Origin: Hemerocallis citrina
Lineage: Eukaryota; Streptophyta; Magnoliopsida; Asparagales; Asphodelaceae
Direction of reading: 5' to 3'
DNA: 64,000 nucleotides
NCBI GenBank assembly: GCA_017893485.1
Contig: CM030359.1
Location: 29,330,430-29,394,429 of the forward strand
The position numbers and the translations under genes were made by a program. Positions 45,341-55,680 of this stretch are shown here, piece by piece. The notes under the pieces were generated by a model. That model had not been told where the DNA came from. It saw only the letters and a program-made list of their open reading frames with translations, and ran no database searches. Position 1 is the stretch's first letter. The number at the start of each line of letters is the position of its first letter.

Positions 45341-45954
45341 TTCTGATGCTTCTTTTGAACGATTGTTCTTTCAATATTATATTGTTTTAAAAGATATTTT
45401 GCAATGTTTACAGAGAATTATATTTTATTTACGATGGAGTTTTAAATGTATTCTTTTGGACCTTATTTGAGTTATACGTACTTTCAAAGGAATTGATATT
45501 TTGTGATATTCAACAACTTAAAAATATGGTTTTCAATTATTTGATGGATTTAATATTTTATTTGAATTCTGGAATTGTATATAAGATTTGGATTTTGTTG
45601 ATTGGAGAAGTATCTTCGTATAATCATTTTGACGATGGATTTATGGGTTTGTTGAAGTTTTGGTTTTGATGGGTGAGTTGTGAATCTCTAGGAGTTGAGT
45701 GGAAGTCCTATGAACCGGCAGATGAGATTTGTGGATTTAGACCTGCGGGGTCTTGGGTTTGTTTTGTGGAATTAAGTCCGACAGGATACACTAACTCTAG
45801 AGAGGGAAAGTTTTTGTGTTTTTAATAATAACCAACCTAAGAACAGGCACTAGTGGAGATGTGATGAAACTTGGAAAACGTAAGTATATGCTCTGGTCTG
45901 TTAGTCCAACGGATGCGTTTCAGGACTGTTTGTTGTTCTGTCTCGAGAGGACAT

Positions 45955-46095
45955 TTGTATGTTCGCGTGTCGATGATCTGCAGGCCTATTCACGGAGCAT
46001 GCAGGATTCATTCGCGTGTCGAGGATCAGCAGGCCTATTCACGGAATGTACCTGCTGTATCTGCACGTTGAGGGCCTTGCAAGCCTATTCGTGGG
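45955..46095. repeat. Tandem repeats in LTR-3
   Basis: Units of the type CGCGTGTCGANGATCNGCAG followed by GCCTATTCACGGA occur twice (about 45963-45997 and 46014-46041), with a third, partial copy. Confidence 0.75.
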
Positions 46096-46901
46096 GTACA
46101 TGGTTGGGAGATAATTCTCCTATTTTTTAGCTATTCTTACATGATGCTTGCGCATTAAGGGCTGTGGTGCTTATTCGCGGAGTATTCTGGATCTTGTTTT
46201 CATCACCGTAGTAGGATTAGTTGCATAACGAGGGATTTAACCCTATAAAGTGGTGATCGTTAAGGGCTTGCACCGGACCTATGTAGTATGGAATGCATAG
46301 AATCCGACAAGTATGCATTAGAGAGTCAGCATATAACATTGATGTTTCTTAACTTGGTTTTATGCATGTTGTTTTCTGTTTTTCCTACACTTGACACTTA
46401 GTCTAATTTCACTTGTTGTTTTCATACTCTACTATTTACTATCTTATATTCCTTGATGTTTTGATGTTTTACTTATTGTTATTTCTCATTTCATTTATTC
46501 TTGCTGTTAATGCAAGTTGTTAATGACTCTATGCCTTATGTTTTATTTATGTTGTTTTCTTTTTATGTCACTCACACCGTTATGGCTGACCCCGGTAGTT
46601 TTGGAGGTTAGGGTCATCTCTAGCCTCATGTTTTACAGGCTGTTGCTTATAGGTTGGGATTGGATGCTTGTGTTAGAATAATAATAGAGCTTATGTAAAT
46701 TATAAAAGATGTGTTGTAAAGAAAGTTTGTAATTCAAAGTGTTTTGTATTCCGCTGTGTTTTGTAACAAGTGATGTAATAAAAAGTTGAAATAAAAAATT
46801 ATCTGTGTTTTTTGGCTATGTTTACTATTGCAATTGAAGTTGATGCTGGAAATTGTGCCACGTATTTCTGAGATATCATATTGAAAATTCAGGGTGCTAC
46901 A

Positions 46902-47887
46902 TTCCTGGTCAAACTAGTCAGAGGTCCAGCAATCTTCGAAAAATCCTGAACGAACTTCCGATAATAGCCAGCCAAACCAAGAAAACTCCGCACCTCAGGA
47001 ACAAACTTCGGAATAGGTCAATCCTTGATTGCAGAAATCTTCGCAGGATCCACAGAATCACCAGCACCAGAAATAATGTGGCCAAGAAAAGCAACCTGAT
47101 CCAGCCAGAACTCACACTTATTGAGCTTTCCATACAGCTAGTTCTCCCTCAGGGTCTGCAGAACCACCTTCAGATGCTCAGCATGATCTTCCTTGTTGCG
47201 CGAGTACACCAATATGTCGTCAATGAAAACACCGACCAACTGATCCAAGAACGGTGAAAACACCCGGTTCATCAGACTCAGGAACACAGCCGGTGCATTA
47301 GTCACTCTGAAAGGCATCACCAAGAACTCGTAATGCCCGTACCTCGTTTGGAAAGTCGTTTTCGGAACATCCTCTGATTTCACTCTGACTTGATGATACC
47401 CGGAACGAAGATCCAACTTTGAGAACACCGAAACACCTCCCAATTTGTCGAACAGATCGTCAATCCTCGGCAATGGATACCGATTCTTGACAGTGACATT
47501 GACCAACTCTCTGTAGTCAATGCAAAGCCTGCGGCTTCCATCCTTCTTGCTAACAAACAAAACTGGGGCACCCCAAGGCGAAGCACTAGGCCGGATAAAA
47601 CCCTTATTAAGCAGCTCCTGAACTTGCACCTTCAGTTCCACCAATTCAACCGGTGTCATACGATACGAACTTTTGGAAATAGGCATCGTACCTGGCTGAA
47701 CATCAATGCTAAACTCCACATCTCGGTCTGGCAGCAAGCCAGGAAAATCCTCGGGAAACACATCAAGGAAATCCCGCACAACTAAGGGTGCGATAACCCC
47801 ATCAGAACTCAACAACACCAGCAAAACAGCCTTGGGATCCATCGAGTTCTTGACACACCCTGACGGTGTCTCACCCGCATGGAACAA
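46902..47887 (-). pseudogene. Ty3 reverse transcriptase
   Basis: Almost the whole enzyme is open from 47887 to 47138: [74 protein letters not shown] and the catalytic [17 protein letters not shown]. The last part (46902-47133), after a break near 47137, contains the C-terminal thumb and is cut by LTR-3. The F-I-D-D motif is intact. Confidence 0.92.
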
Positions 47888-48225
47888 ACTCTGGTTGACC
47901 AGAAAGCATGAAAGTCACATTCTTCTCCCGACAATCAATCACGACACAAGAAACACACAGCCAGTCCATGCCCAGAATGACATCAAAACCGGAATTAGGA
48001 ATCACAATCAGATCAGCCCAGAACTCCACACCACCAATCAGCAACGGACTCTGCTTGCATACCCTAGAACAAACAATGATACCTCCACCTGTGGTGATGT
48101 CCCAATCTGCGGGCATAGCATCGCTAGTCAAACCATGCTGATCAACAAACCGAGAGGAAATGAAAGAGTGGTAGCACTAGAATCAAACAAAATATGAGCT
48201 GGAAGAGAGAAGACTAAAATCACAC
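47871..48225 (-). pseudogene. Ty3 protease
   Basis: Reading from the intron-like acceptor at 48225, the minus strand gives VILVFSLPAHILFDSSATTL; D-S-S-A stands for the active site D-S-G-A. After a short break come SPLLIGGVEFWADLIVIPN, FDVILGMDWL and [13 protein letters not shown], the second half of the protease and its link to reverse transcriptase. Stops and at least one frameshift (about 48130) break it. Confidence 0.82.
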
Positions 48226-48352
48226 CTAGAAGAAAAAGATCAAACAAAAGAATAAGGTGCTAACATGATATATACACGAGTAATTGTACAATGAAGGGAA
48301 ATGAATAACATGCAGAAACAAAGAAAAGAAAGTACAACTACTGATGATATAC
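48226..48352 (-). other. Intron-like segment 3 (gag-protease, 127 bp)
   Basis: The minus strand has the donor GTTGCAG|GTATATC and the acceptor TTTTTCTTCTAG|GTGTG with a T-rich tract. Removing 127 bp joins coding into VVAGVILVFSLPAHILFD in one frame, as in other Ty3 proteins where this join is uninterrupted. The excised stretch is AT-rich relative to its flanks. Confidence 0.75.
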
Positions 48353-49000
48353 CTGCAACCACTCCAACAGCAACCTCCGCTTCCTCAGATGTCAGGTTAT
48401 AAGCCTTGACCATGACTCCCATTCTGACCTCCTCTGGGAGTCACACGCCTCTGCTCAAAGGTCTGCCTCTCCGGGGGAAGAGGCGGTCTAGCCTGACCAT
48501 GAGCCAGTGCTCCCTGCTGAACGGTACCTCTAGCCTGAATAGTTGCCCTACTCCTGGGGCAGTCCCGAATTATATGATCACTGCTGCCACAAGCAAGGAT
48601 AGTCGATTAGCTACCTTGTAGTCCCGCTGTGAATGCCCAACCTTATGACAATAGCCGCAAGTCTCGACAGTCCTTGGAACAATAGGTGCATACGACTGTG
48701 CCCTCGCAGGCGGAGGTGGAACTGGCCTCCGAATAGGTCCTCCGGAAGCCGAGCTGCAACAGGGTGCAAAACAGTCCGCTGGGGAACACCAGATCTGCTG
48801 AGGGTCTGCTCCTGAATCCGAGCAGTATCCAGAACATCGACATAGGCATGAAGCCGAAGAGCAGCCAAACGATCCTGGATGGAAAAACTCAAGCCCGACT
48901 GAAATCAGCGAGCCCGATCCTCATCAGTGGCTACAAGGGCAGGAGCGAAGCGACTGAGCCGAGTAAACTCTGCAGCATACTCGTCCACGGAATGATTTCC
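48353..49000 (-). pseudogene. Ty3 gag, central and C-terminal part with zinc knuckles
   Basis: From 49000 the minus strand reads GNHSVDEYAAEFTRLSRF, APALVATDEDRA, a TGA, then FQSGLSFSIQDRLAAL, the end of the gag core. Two knuckles follow: CGYCHKVGHSQRD and, one frame away, CGSSDHIIRDCPRSRA. The end reads VKAYNLTSEEAEVAVGVV just before the intron-like segment. Frameshifts separate the knuckles. Confidence 0.82.
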
Positions 49001-49083
49001 CTGATGAAGACAATGCTCAAATTAATACTGTCACAGGTGAAGTAGGCAACAACAATGACATTTAAGAACACTATCTAGCTGAC
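49001..49083 (-). other. Intron-like segment 2 (in gag, 83 bp)
   Basis: The minus strand reads CTAACTCAG|GTCAGCTAG ... TTGTCTTCATCAG|GGAAATC. Removing 83 bp joins KFLFLTQ to GNHSVDEYAAEF in the same frame, exactly where the gag core of related elements is continuous. The 83 bp contain stops. The flanking TCAG on both sides also allows a plain insertion with a 4-bp duplication. Confidence 0.7.
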
Positions 49084-49572
49084 CTGAGTTAGGAAAAGAA
49101 ATTTTCGTTCCATCTCCGCCTTGGTAACACTGGGAAAGAACTTCGCCATGAAGCTCTCAAAGAAAGTGGCCCACTTGATGGGTCACGCCATCCTTTCGGA
49201 TTCAACCCGCCACCATATGTGAGCGAGATCCACCAATTGGATGCGAACCACATCCACACGATCCGCCTCGGCAACACGAGCAGCGATCAGCAGTTGCTCC
49301 GTCCGGATAAGCCATTGCTCGGCCTCCAACGGCGACTCGGTACCCGAAAACTTATCCGGGTACAGCCTCATGAAGTCCGCTACTGTACCAGGCCTAGGTG
49401 GCAGAGGCCCAGGTGCAGGTCCAGCGGCAAGTCCATTGGTCGCCAAAGTGACCCTCATCAGCTCATTGTGCTCCTGCTGGAGAGCCATCAACTGCTGAAT
49501 CGTCTGGAGAATAGCAGCATTGTCCGGCTACTCATCCCTTAGGAGAGAAGAAGAAGAATTCCCACAAGCCAT
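49084..49572 (-). pseudogene. Ty3 gag, N-terminal part
   Basis: It starts at 49572 (MACGNSSSSLLRDE), three bases inside the exon that follows intron-like segment 1. It continues with ATNGLAAGPAPGPLPPRPG, FMRLYPDKFSGTESPLEAEQ, LAHIWWRVESERM and MAKFFPSVTKAEMERKFLF, the Retrotrans_gag domain. TAG near 49530 and TGA near 49181 interrupt the frame. Confidence 0.85.
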
Positions 49573-49575
49573 AGT

Positions 49576-49755
49576 CTGAAACACGAGCAAAGATGGTCAG
49601 TACCCAGATGATATGTTTTTTATTATACATGCATTCATGTGATCATCGTGGTGTACACATTACTGAGTTAACCTAGCTAGAACTAAACTCAACTAATATA
49701 TCAATCAAAGCCAAACATCATAAAGATAATCATATTTGACTGATATATTACTCAC
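49576..49755 (-). other. Intron-like segment 1 (leader, 180 bp)
   Basis: The minus strand has a textbook donor CCCCAG|GTGAGTAA just after the primer site and the acceptor GCTCGTGTTTCAG|ACT three bases before the gag ATG. The segment is AT-rich and non-coding. Splicing would fuse the LTR leader directly to the gag start. Confidence 0.72.
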
Positions 49756-49783
49756 CTGGGGCTCTGATACAACAAAAAAACCA
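49756..49783 (-). other. Primer binding site region of the chromovirus-type element
   Basis: Next to the LTR the minus strand reads TGGTTTTTTTG, then TTGTATCAGAGCC. The second part matches most of the initiator tRNA-Met site TGGTATCAGAGC, with a T-run insertion. Confidence 0.6.
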
Positions 49784-51883
49784 TGTCACGCCCCGCTTCC
49801 CAAAATACGGAATACAAGTACGTAACGTAGACCCAGCGAATAATGTAAACACTATCCATAAGCTGTACCAGTCTAACTCAACAATATGCAATAACAAACA
49901 CAACCACACAGGAAGATATAATCACATGAATCAAGATAACATCAATAATAAATGAAATAATCCAGCAATAATAATATCCAACACAAGAAAATCCAACATC
50001 TGGGAAAAACAAACTCTGAGAACATAAGCCTAAAATAAAGTACAAGTCATAACAATGCTCAAAACAATAAACTAGCAAGAAAGTAAATTAAGCAGCGCAA
50101 TTCGGCTCCATCTTTAGAATCGTTGCTCACCAATTTCTTCTGGTATGGTTTCTTCAGTACCTGTAAATACTTGATCTAAAAAGAAGAAAAGAGTGTCCCT
50201 AGAGCAAGTCGTGGACAACAAGTAGAGGAAAACAAATGATAAAGGAAACATGATATATCAAAGGAAAAAGGACATGATCAAGTCAATAGCAAAGCAAAGA
50301 GCATGCAATAGTATCAAAGGTCTATTGTTTAATTAGTTATATACAAGATCAAGCATGAGATGATAAATGCAGGTTATTAATCATTTTATTAATCTATCTA
50401 GTGCACGTACTACTGCATCCCATACTACAGATTCGGTACAAACACACAGTGAACGTTTTAAATTGATGGTCAATTCATGGTTCGTGTACTCGGCCCAATA
50501 ATCAGTGTTTAATGTTCAATGTCAGTGTTCATCAGGCATGATTTTATGGCCATATAGTACATGTCAGTACAGTAGGGCCCGACCGAGTACAGTTTTCGAT
50601 TGTTCACTACCACGTCATCCCATAGTACCCCGGCTTGTTAGCATTTTATTTCATCCTATGTAAGCATGCAAGAAGGTATCAATGTTGTATAAGACTAAGT
50701 GTGACTATTTCTATACGTTACTGACAAAGCATGAAGCAAACAAGTCAATTACATACAACATAATCAGGATAGCATGACCTTGCTGTACTAAAACATGGGT
50801 TACTGCTACTACAGAAAAGCAAATCTGGATCTGTCGAAAGTTCTAGAAACTAGACTTCCACCCGGTTCCAGCAAATATATATAAGACATATAAAACATAC
50901 AGAACCTAGGGTGAAAACTCTATTCTATTCAGATTTTATGTTCAGGCAGCATGTTGTAAATTGTGTTCATCTATTTGTTTCAGGTCAGAAAACTCATCAA
51001 ATAAATCTATAAAAATTATGGGTCAATCCTACACATGTCTAGGTTCAGCTTAATTTATTTCAGATTTTTATTTTACTGCTAACATGGTCAAATAAATTAT
51101 AGAAGAACAAAATACACATGCATTTGTAAATCTGAAAGTTCTGACACAGCTGCACTAAAATGATGATATCTAACAAATTATACGGCTTGTACGGCGACGA
51201 AGACGCTAGGAGGGGTCTGCGGTGGATGAAGGGGGAGCACGGAGGGGGATCACGATGGCAATGGGAGAGCATGGTGGGGTCGGCGATGGAGCAATGGGTT
51301 TCGGTGAGATGGGTTTAGGCGGTGGATGACGAAGACGATGGGATGATCGGAGGGACGACGGGTTGGAGGTGACGAGGTGACGGTCAAGAGGACGATGGTG
51401 GAGGGGTCAAGAGGAAGATGGTGGAGGAGGAAGGTGGTCGGAGTGGTGATCAAGAGGCAACGGGAGATGGGTTTCGGTTGGGTGAAAACGAAACAGAGAG
51501 AGATGGGGGTCGGGGAGAGAGAAACGGCAGAGGAGAGAGAGGGATAATTAATATTAGGGTTTAATAATGGTATTTATAGGAGATTAGAAACTGGATTTTG
51601 GGTTGTGATTTAATGGATTTTGGGTATCGGATTTGGCTCCAAAAAGAGACGAACAAGCATAAAACAATGAGATGAACATATAGCAGAACAAATCAAACTC
51701 AAAAATAGGAAGAGCGAAATTTTGCGATGAACCAAAAATAGCAAAATCTCAACCAAAAGGCACAGAACAATCAAGAGAAAATAAAGAGCCCAAGAAAAAG
51801 CAAGATATAATATAATAAAAAAATTCAGATACAATAATTAAGGAAAGAAATAAAATACAATAAAATCTAAAATAGGGGTTACA
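49784..51883 (-). repeat. 5' LTR of the chromovirus-type element (2.1 kb, deleted)
   Basis: It matches 38145-41187 from both ends but lacks about 970 bp present there (about 39540-40510); the junction lies at about 51178-51186. The remaining parts look similar enough that the insertion is moderately old, judged by eye. Confidence 0.9.
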
Positions 51884-52320
51884 AATAGTCACACAACTAA
51901 AGCCTCTATTCAGAATAGCGACCTTTGTACAACTAAGATCGCTATTCCGAATAGCGACCTCAGTTTCAAAAATAAATTTATTGTTATTTATTCAGAGAAC
52001 AAAAGCTCTATAGATTTTGCTAAGTTTTCTAATACAGTTCATTAAAGGTCGTTAATCCCATTAGTGACTTCATATTTGCTCTGGGCGCTAATAGGAATAG
52101 CGACAGAAAGCAAAAAAAAATCAAATATTTTAAAACAAATGTCTCTATTCACATTAATGACTTTCAAAATAAAGATGTCGCTAATGAGAATAGCAGCCAC
52201 CGCTGACGTGGCACAAAGTAGCCCACGAGCATTAATAGTTTCTAAACTTGCCCATATTCGCATATATTTTTTTTAAATGGCCTACTACGACAAAAAAAAT
52301 TCTTATTTCTCACTTTTTTA
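51884..52320. mobile_element. Right arm of the fold-back element
   Basis: Inverted counterpart of 37710-38144 (see there). It includes repeated TAGCGACCT motifs at 51920 and 51953 that pair with nearby GCTATT motifs. Confidence 0.75.
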
Positions 52321-52339
52321 TCTCTCTAATTCAAACTTT

Positions 52340-53005
52340 ACAAAAAGCCACTTTTGAAAGTATTTACCAAACTAACACACTTTCGAAACTAATTACCAAA
52401 TTGACCTACTCGCTATCTGAGATAGCTAGTCTAGTTCAATTGACCTCGCTATCTCGGATAGCGGATGTATGTCTATACATTTCAGATAGAAACTGCATAT
52501 TCAAAATTTTTCTAAAAAAATGAGTATAACTGCACTCGATAGCGAGTGTGAGTTGAACTAGACTCGCTATTTGGAATAACGAGTGTAGTTATATACATTT
52601 TAGATTAAAAAATGCATGTTCAAAATGTCTGAAAAAATGAGTACAACTACACTCGCTATATGAGATAACGAGTTTAGTTTAACCGCACTCGCTATCTCAG
52701 ATAGCGAGTGCAGTTATACTCATTTTTTTAGAGAGTTGGTTTTAGAAGAAAAAAAACTACAAACCAAACTCACTGTTTCCAATAGCTAGTATGATTCAAC
52801 CAAGCTCGTTGTTGGAAACAACCAGTTTGTCTTTAGACTTTTGTATCTTCGCGAGATTTCTCCAAGGGTTAAAGAAAACCATAGAACTACACTCTGTTTG
52901 CAACAACTAGCTTATTTTCAAACAACTTGATGTTTTCAGGTCAATTTGGTAAATAGTTTCGAAAGTGGGTCGATTTGATAAATACTTTCAAAAAGTGGGT
53001 CATTT
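52340..53005. mobile_element. Second fold-back element with CTCGCTAT hairpins
   Basis: Arms at about 52346-52404 and 52939-52999 are inverted copies (for example TTTCGAAACTAATTACCAAA on the left, TTTGGTAAATAGTTTCGAAA on the right). The core holds several short inverted units, the clearest being CACTCGCTATCTCAG and ATAGCGAGTGCAG at 52687-52714. It is non-coding. The arms resemble the outer edges of the first fold-back element, so the two are related. Confidence 0.7.
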
Positions 53006-53444
53006 TGGGAAAAATTCAAGGGTTTTGTTAGGCAAAAATTAAAGTAGACTTGCAAGTAAAATCAATGTCAAAAGCTCAACTAGGGAGCCAACAACAAGGA
53101 AGGGTCTTAATAGTTTCATTTAGTGACAGTATCATTTCTAGCGGCTGATGTTTATATATAGTGGCTGAATAGGCAAATTGTCATGTGACTAGTCTGACAT
53201 GGTCTAATAAGCTGTCTTACTAATAACACCAGCATAACTAATGACAAACTGAAATTAGCTCGGTAGCTAACAACATGATAACGGCCAATGCATTAAATCT
53301 TTGTGACCAAATTCCAACATCAACTCACACATTCTTCGACGCTTATATCTAGTTCTTCTCTTTTCTCCTTGAGTGATACAATTGAAGAATCACGATGACC
53401 TTGTACATTGGATAATTCCAGAAAGTAATAAAAATCCAATATCT
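53006..53444. other. Intergenic stretch, no gene seen
   Basis: I see no coding or element structure here. Confidence 0.5.
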
Positions 53445-53538
53445 TCATCGACAAGTTTTGAACTTGAGACCTCTCGTCCTAGTTTGGCACAACAGATTTA
53501 GGATATTTTGAATAGGGTTATTGTACATATCCAATGCA

Positions 53539-53763
53539 TCATCGCCACTCGTACTGTGGACCCCACATTTGAGTGGTGCCAAAAAGTGGGTGCATGGAGT
53601 TGAGGTGCCATGAGAAAATATGATTGAGACACAAAGACGAGGCAGAAGGAAAAACCTTCGCAGGAGCAAGGCTGGAAACAGCAGCAGCAGACTCAAAGGC
53701 TTGTTCAACTTCTCTCTTCAAATGGAACCATAAACTCGTCGGTGGATGAGGTTCCTTAGGCAT
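53539..53763 (-). pseudogene. Unidentified short minus-strand frame (possible exon)
   Basis: The frame begins MPKEPHPPTSLWFHLKREVE and continues QAFESAAAVSSLAPAK, after which AAG|GTTTTTCC could be a splice donor. The following sequence (53578-53690) is duplicated at 54770-54880, so part of this may be repeat-derived. I do not recognise the protein. Confidence 0.3.
53578..53690. repeat. Direct repeat, copy 1
   Basis: It shares GAGGTGCCATGAGAAAA, AGGCAGAAGGAAAAACCT and CAAGGCTGGA with 54770-54870. The intervening DNA holds a gag remnant and a copia-like LTR. Confidence 0.8.
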
Positions 53764-53774
53764 TTTCTCTTTTC

Positions 53775-53981
53775 GATGAGGACGAGAAATCCACCACTGC
53801 CCAGCTGTGTGCCACTAAGCAAGCGCACAATGAGTCAGTCGACTCCTTTATGAAAAAATGGAGAGCGTTGGCACTAAAATGCCCAGAGCCACACTCACAA
53901 CCACCATCAATGAGAGACTTCCTCCACCATCAGTGTCACCCCGTTCTGAATCCGCTTTGTCTACTTTGTCCTAAAGTTTAG
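53775..53981 (+). pseudogene. Small gag remnant
   Basis: A frame of 68 codons reads TTAQLCATKQAHNESVDSFM, then KKWRALALKCPEP, resembling the ESV(D/E)SF...RWR...L..C part of plant retrotransposon gag domains. It has no visible start and no neighbouring pol, so it is a fragment of an old element. Confidence 0.5.
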
Positions 53982-54028
53982 ATTTGAGGATTGAAAGGGG
54001 CAGTAGCTGGGGTTATATTAGGCGAGTT

Positions 54029-54700
54029 TGTTAAGATTGTGTCTTGTATACTCGTGGTTCAGATTAGAAAAAAGTAAGATGAAGCACGGAGGTCGAAACG
54101 TCGAAGAAAGTAGAAAAAAACAGCAGCAACATGGTACAGGTATAGTTGCGGTCGACTGTCCCAAGTTGCGGTCAACCGCACCCTCCAACCGCTCGAAGTA
54201 CAGGGATTGTCCGAGAGATGAACGATCGACTGGTCTTGTTGGACGGTCGACCAACCACAGCGTTGTGTTCGTTTTGAGCCTCGATTTGTGAGATCGTTTC
54301 AGCCCAATCTTCGACTCCAAGTTAGATCGTACGACTCCTATTCAGTTACTTCTTTTTCAGGTTATATTGGGCGACTGAGAATCAAGATTAGACCTAGGTT
54401 TCTCTCTATTCTTCTGTATATATTGTAAATTCCTCCAATATAAGAGGTAGTACTTCATAGATTATTTTCTCCAATGTAAAGAGAGGCTCGAGAGAGAGAT
54501 AGTTCTTAGTGGGTAAGTTTAATTTCTTGTATTGAGTGAATCAATAACTCATTGTAATCTTTTCTAGTTGAATATCAGATCTCCCTATATTTCCCTCCGG
54601 ATTAAGCAAAAGCTAGCAAGGCTAAATTCTCGTGTTTGTGTTTGAATTGGTGAATCTACTTGCTTGCTCAATTGATTCATCTCATCTCTTCGACTTCCTC
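54029..54700 (+). repeat. Diverged LTR related to Copia-A and Copia-C
   Basis: Order and motifs match the Copia-A LTR: TGCGGTCGACTGTCCC and GGTCGACCAAC blocks, AAGTTAGATCGTACGACTC, AGTACTTCAT, and CTCCGGATTAAGCAAAAGC near the end. No second LTR, primer site or gag is seen next to it, so it is a solo or orphan LTR. The ends are not precisely defined. Confidence 0.65.
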
Positions 54701-54769
54701 ATTACTCTAATTAATCCCGCTGCGACCAGAGGCGTTTGTTGACGCCCCAATCCCAACCGAGTATAGTTC

Positions 54770-54880
54770 CAAAAAGTTGGTTCATGGAGGTGAGGTGCCA
54801 TGAGAAAACATGATTGAGAAACAAAGATGAGGCAGAAGGAAAAACCTGAGCATGTGGAACAAGGCTGGACACATTGCAGG
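54770..54880. repeat. Direct repeat, copy 2
   Basis: Second copy of 53578-53690, with small differences. Confidence 0.8.
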
Positions 54881-55680
54881 AACAAAATTGTTCCTATTTG
54901 TGGGGCCTCTGACACCTCATGAAAGATATAGTGAATATATGATACTAGGTAACAAATCTCAATCCAGAATTGCAAGTTGCAAATGGTTGTCGAAAATCGA
55001 CTAAAGCTCGATTTTAGTCCTGCCTTTTGCTTTTGCTTTTGCTTCAGCGAACGCTTTAGCCCTCTAATTCAAGTCCACAATTTTGCTCCTCGCTTTCGCT
55101 TCAGCTTTCTAGAACGCTTTAGCCCTCTAATTCAAGTCCACACATTGGCCTCGGCTTTCCTAATTGCATTCTGATTTCGCTCTCTTTCCTCTTTCCACAA
55201 CATTATTGTACATTATTGTACTATCCAGTGCGGCTGCAAACAAAATCAAAGATCCAAACATCGGAATATTCAAAATGATACAAGGGCTCTGATGTTTGGT
55301 TCCCATATAACTAGAATATAATCTATTGACTCAAATTGCTCGCATTCGAGTTAATAATCACAAATTGCTCAACCTGTTTCAGAATCTATCAAAACCTTTA
55401 TGGTGAACTATAATCTAATAAAGAAGTCGCTATGACAGTCGGATCTGTACATGAAATGAATCTTCAAGCATATAAAAGGAAACAATGTGGCCAGCTCCGA
55501 GATTCAAGGTACAAACTTTGTCGTTGTAATAAGTTGTTATTAAGACAAAGGTTTTGTCAAAAAAATAAACAGGGGCATAAAGACAAGAAGATGAGATAAC
55601 CCTAATGGTCAAGTGGAATGCTTAATGTAACATAAATATTCAGTCCAAACAAATTAGCATGTTATAGTAGTAAAAACTTT
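54881..55680. other. Intergenic stretch with a short tandem duplication
   Basis: No gene is seen. At about 55047-55088 and 55110-55150 the unit GAACGCTTTAGCCCTCTAAT with its flank occurs twice, preceded by TTTGCT/TTCGCTTCAGC runs. Confidence 0.6.

Larger units (their letters stand above)
43302..46901 (+). mobile_element. LTR-3: 3.6-kb solo-LTR-like element in the chromovirus-type element
   Basis: It opens TGTAATACCCCAG and ends CAGGGTGCTACA, with a perfect duplication TTCCT at 43297-43301 and 46902-46906. It is non-coding. It shares the block CCTATGTAGTATGGAATGC (about 46278-46296) and the GTTATGGCTRACCCC block (46580-46594) with LTR-4, and the first of these with LTR-1 and LTR-2. It lies in opposite orientation to its host element. 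Confidence 0.88.
38145..51883 (-). mobile_element. Chromovirus-type Ty3/gypsy element, split by LTR-3
   Basis: LTRs lie at 38145-41187 and 49784-51883, both reading TGTCACGCCCCGCTTCCC at their left end. The interior, on the minus strand, has gag, protease, reverse transcriptase, RNase H, integrase and a chromodomain-like end, in Ty3 order. AATTG (38140-38144) and AATAG (51884-51888) are a likely 5-bp duplication with one mismatch. LTR-3 interrupts between reverse transcriptase and RNase H. Three intron-like segments occur in the gag-protease part. Most domains carry stops. Confidence 0.9.
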
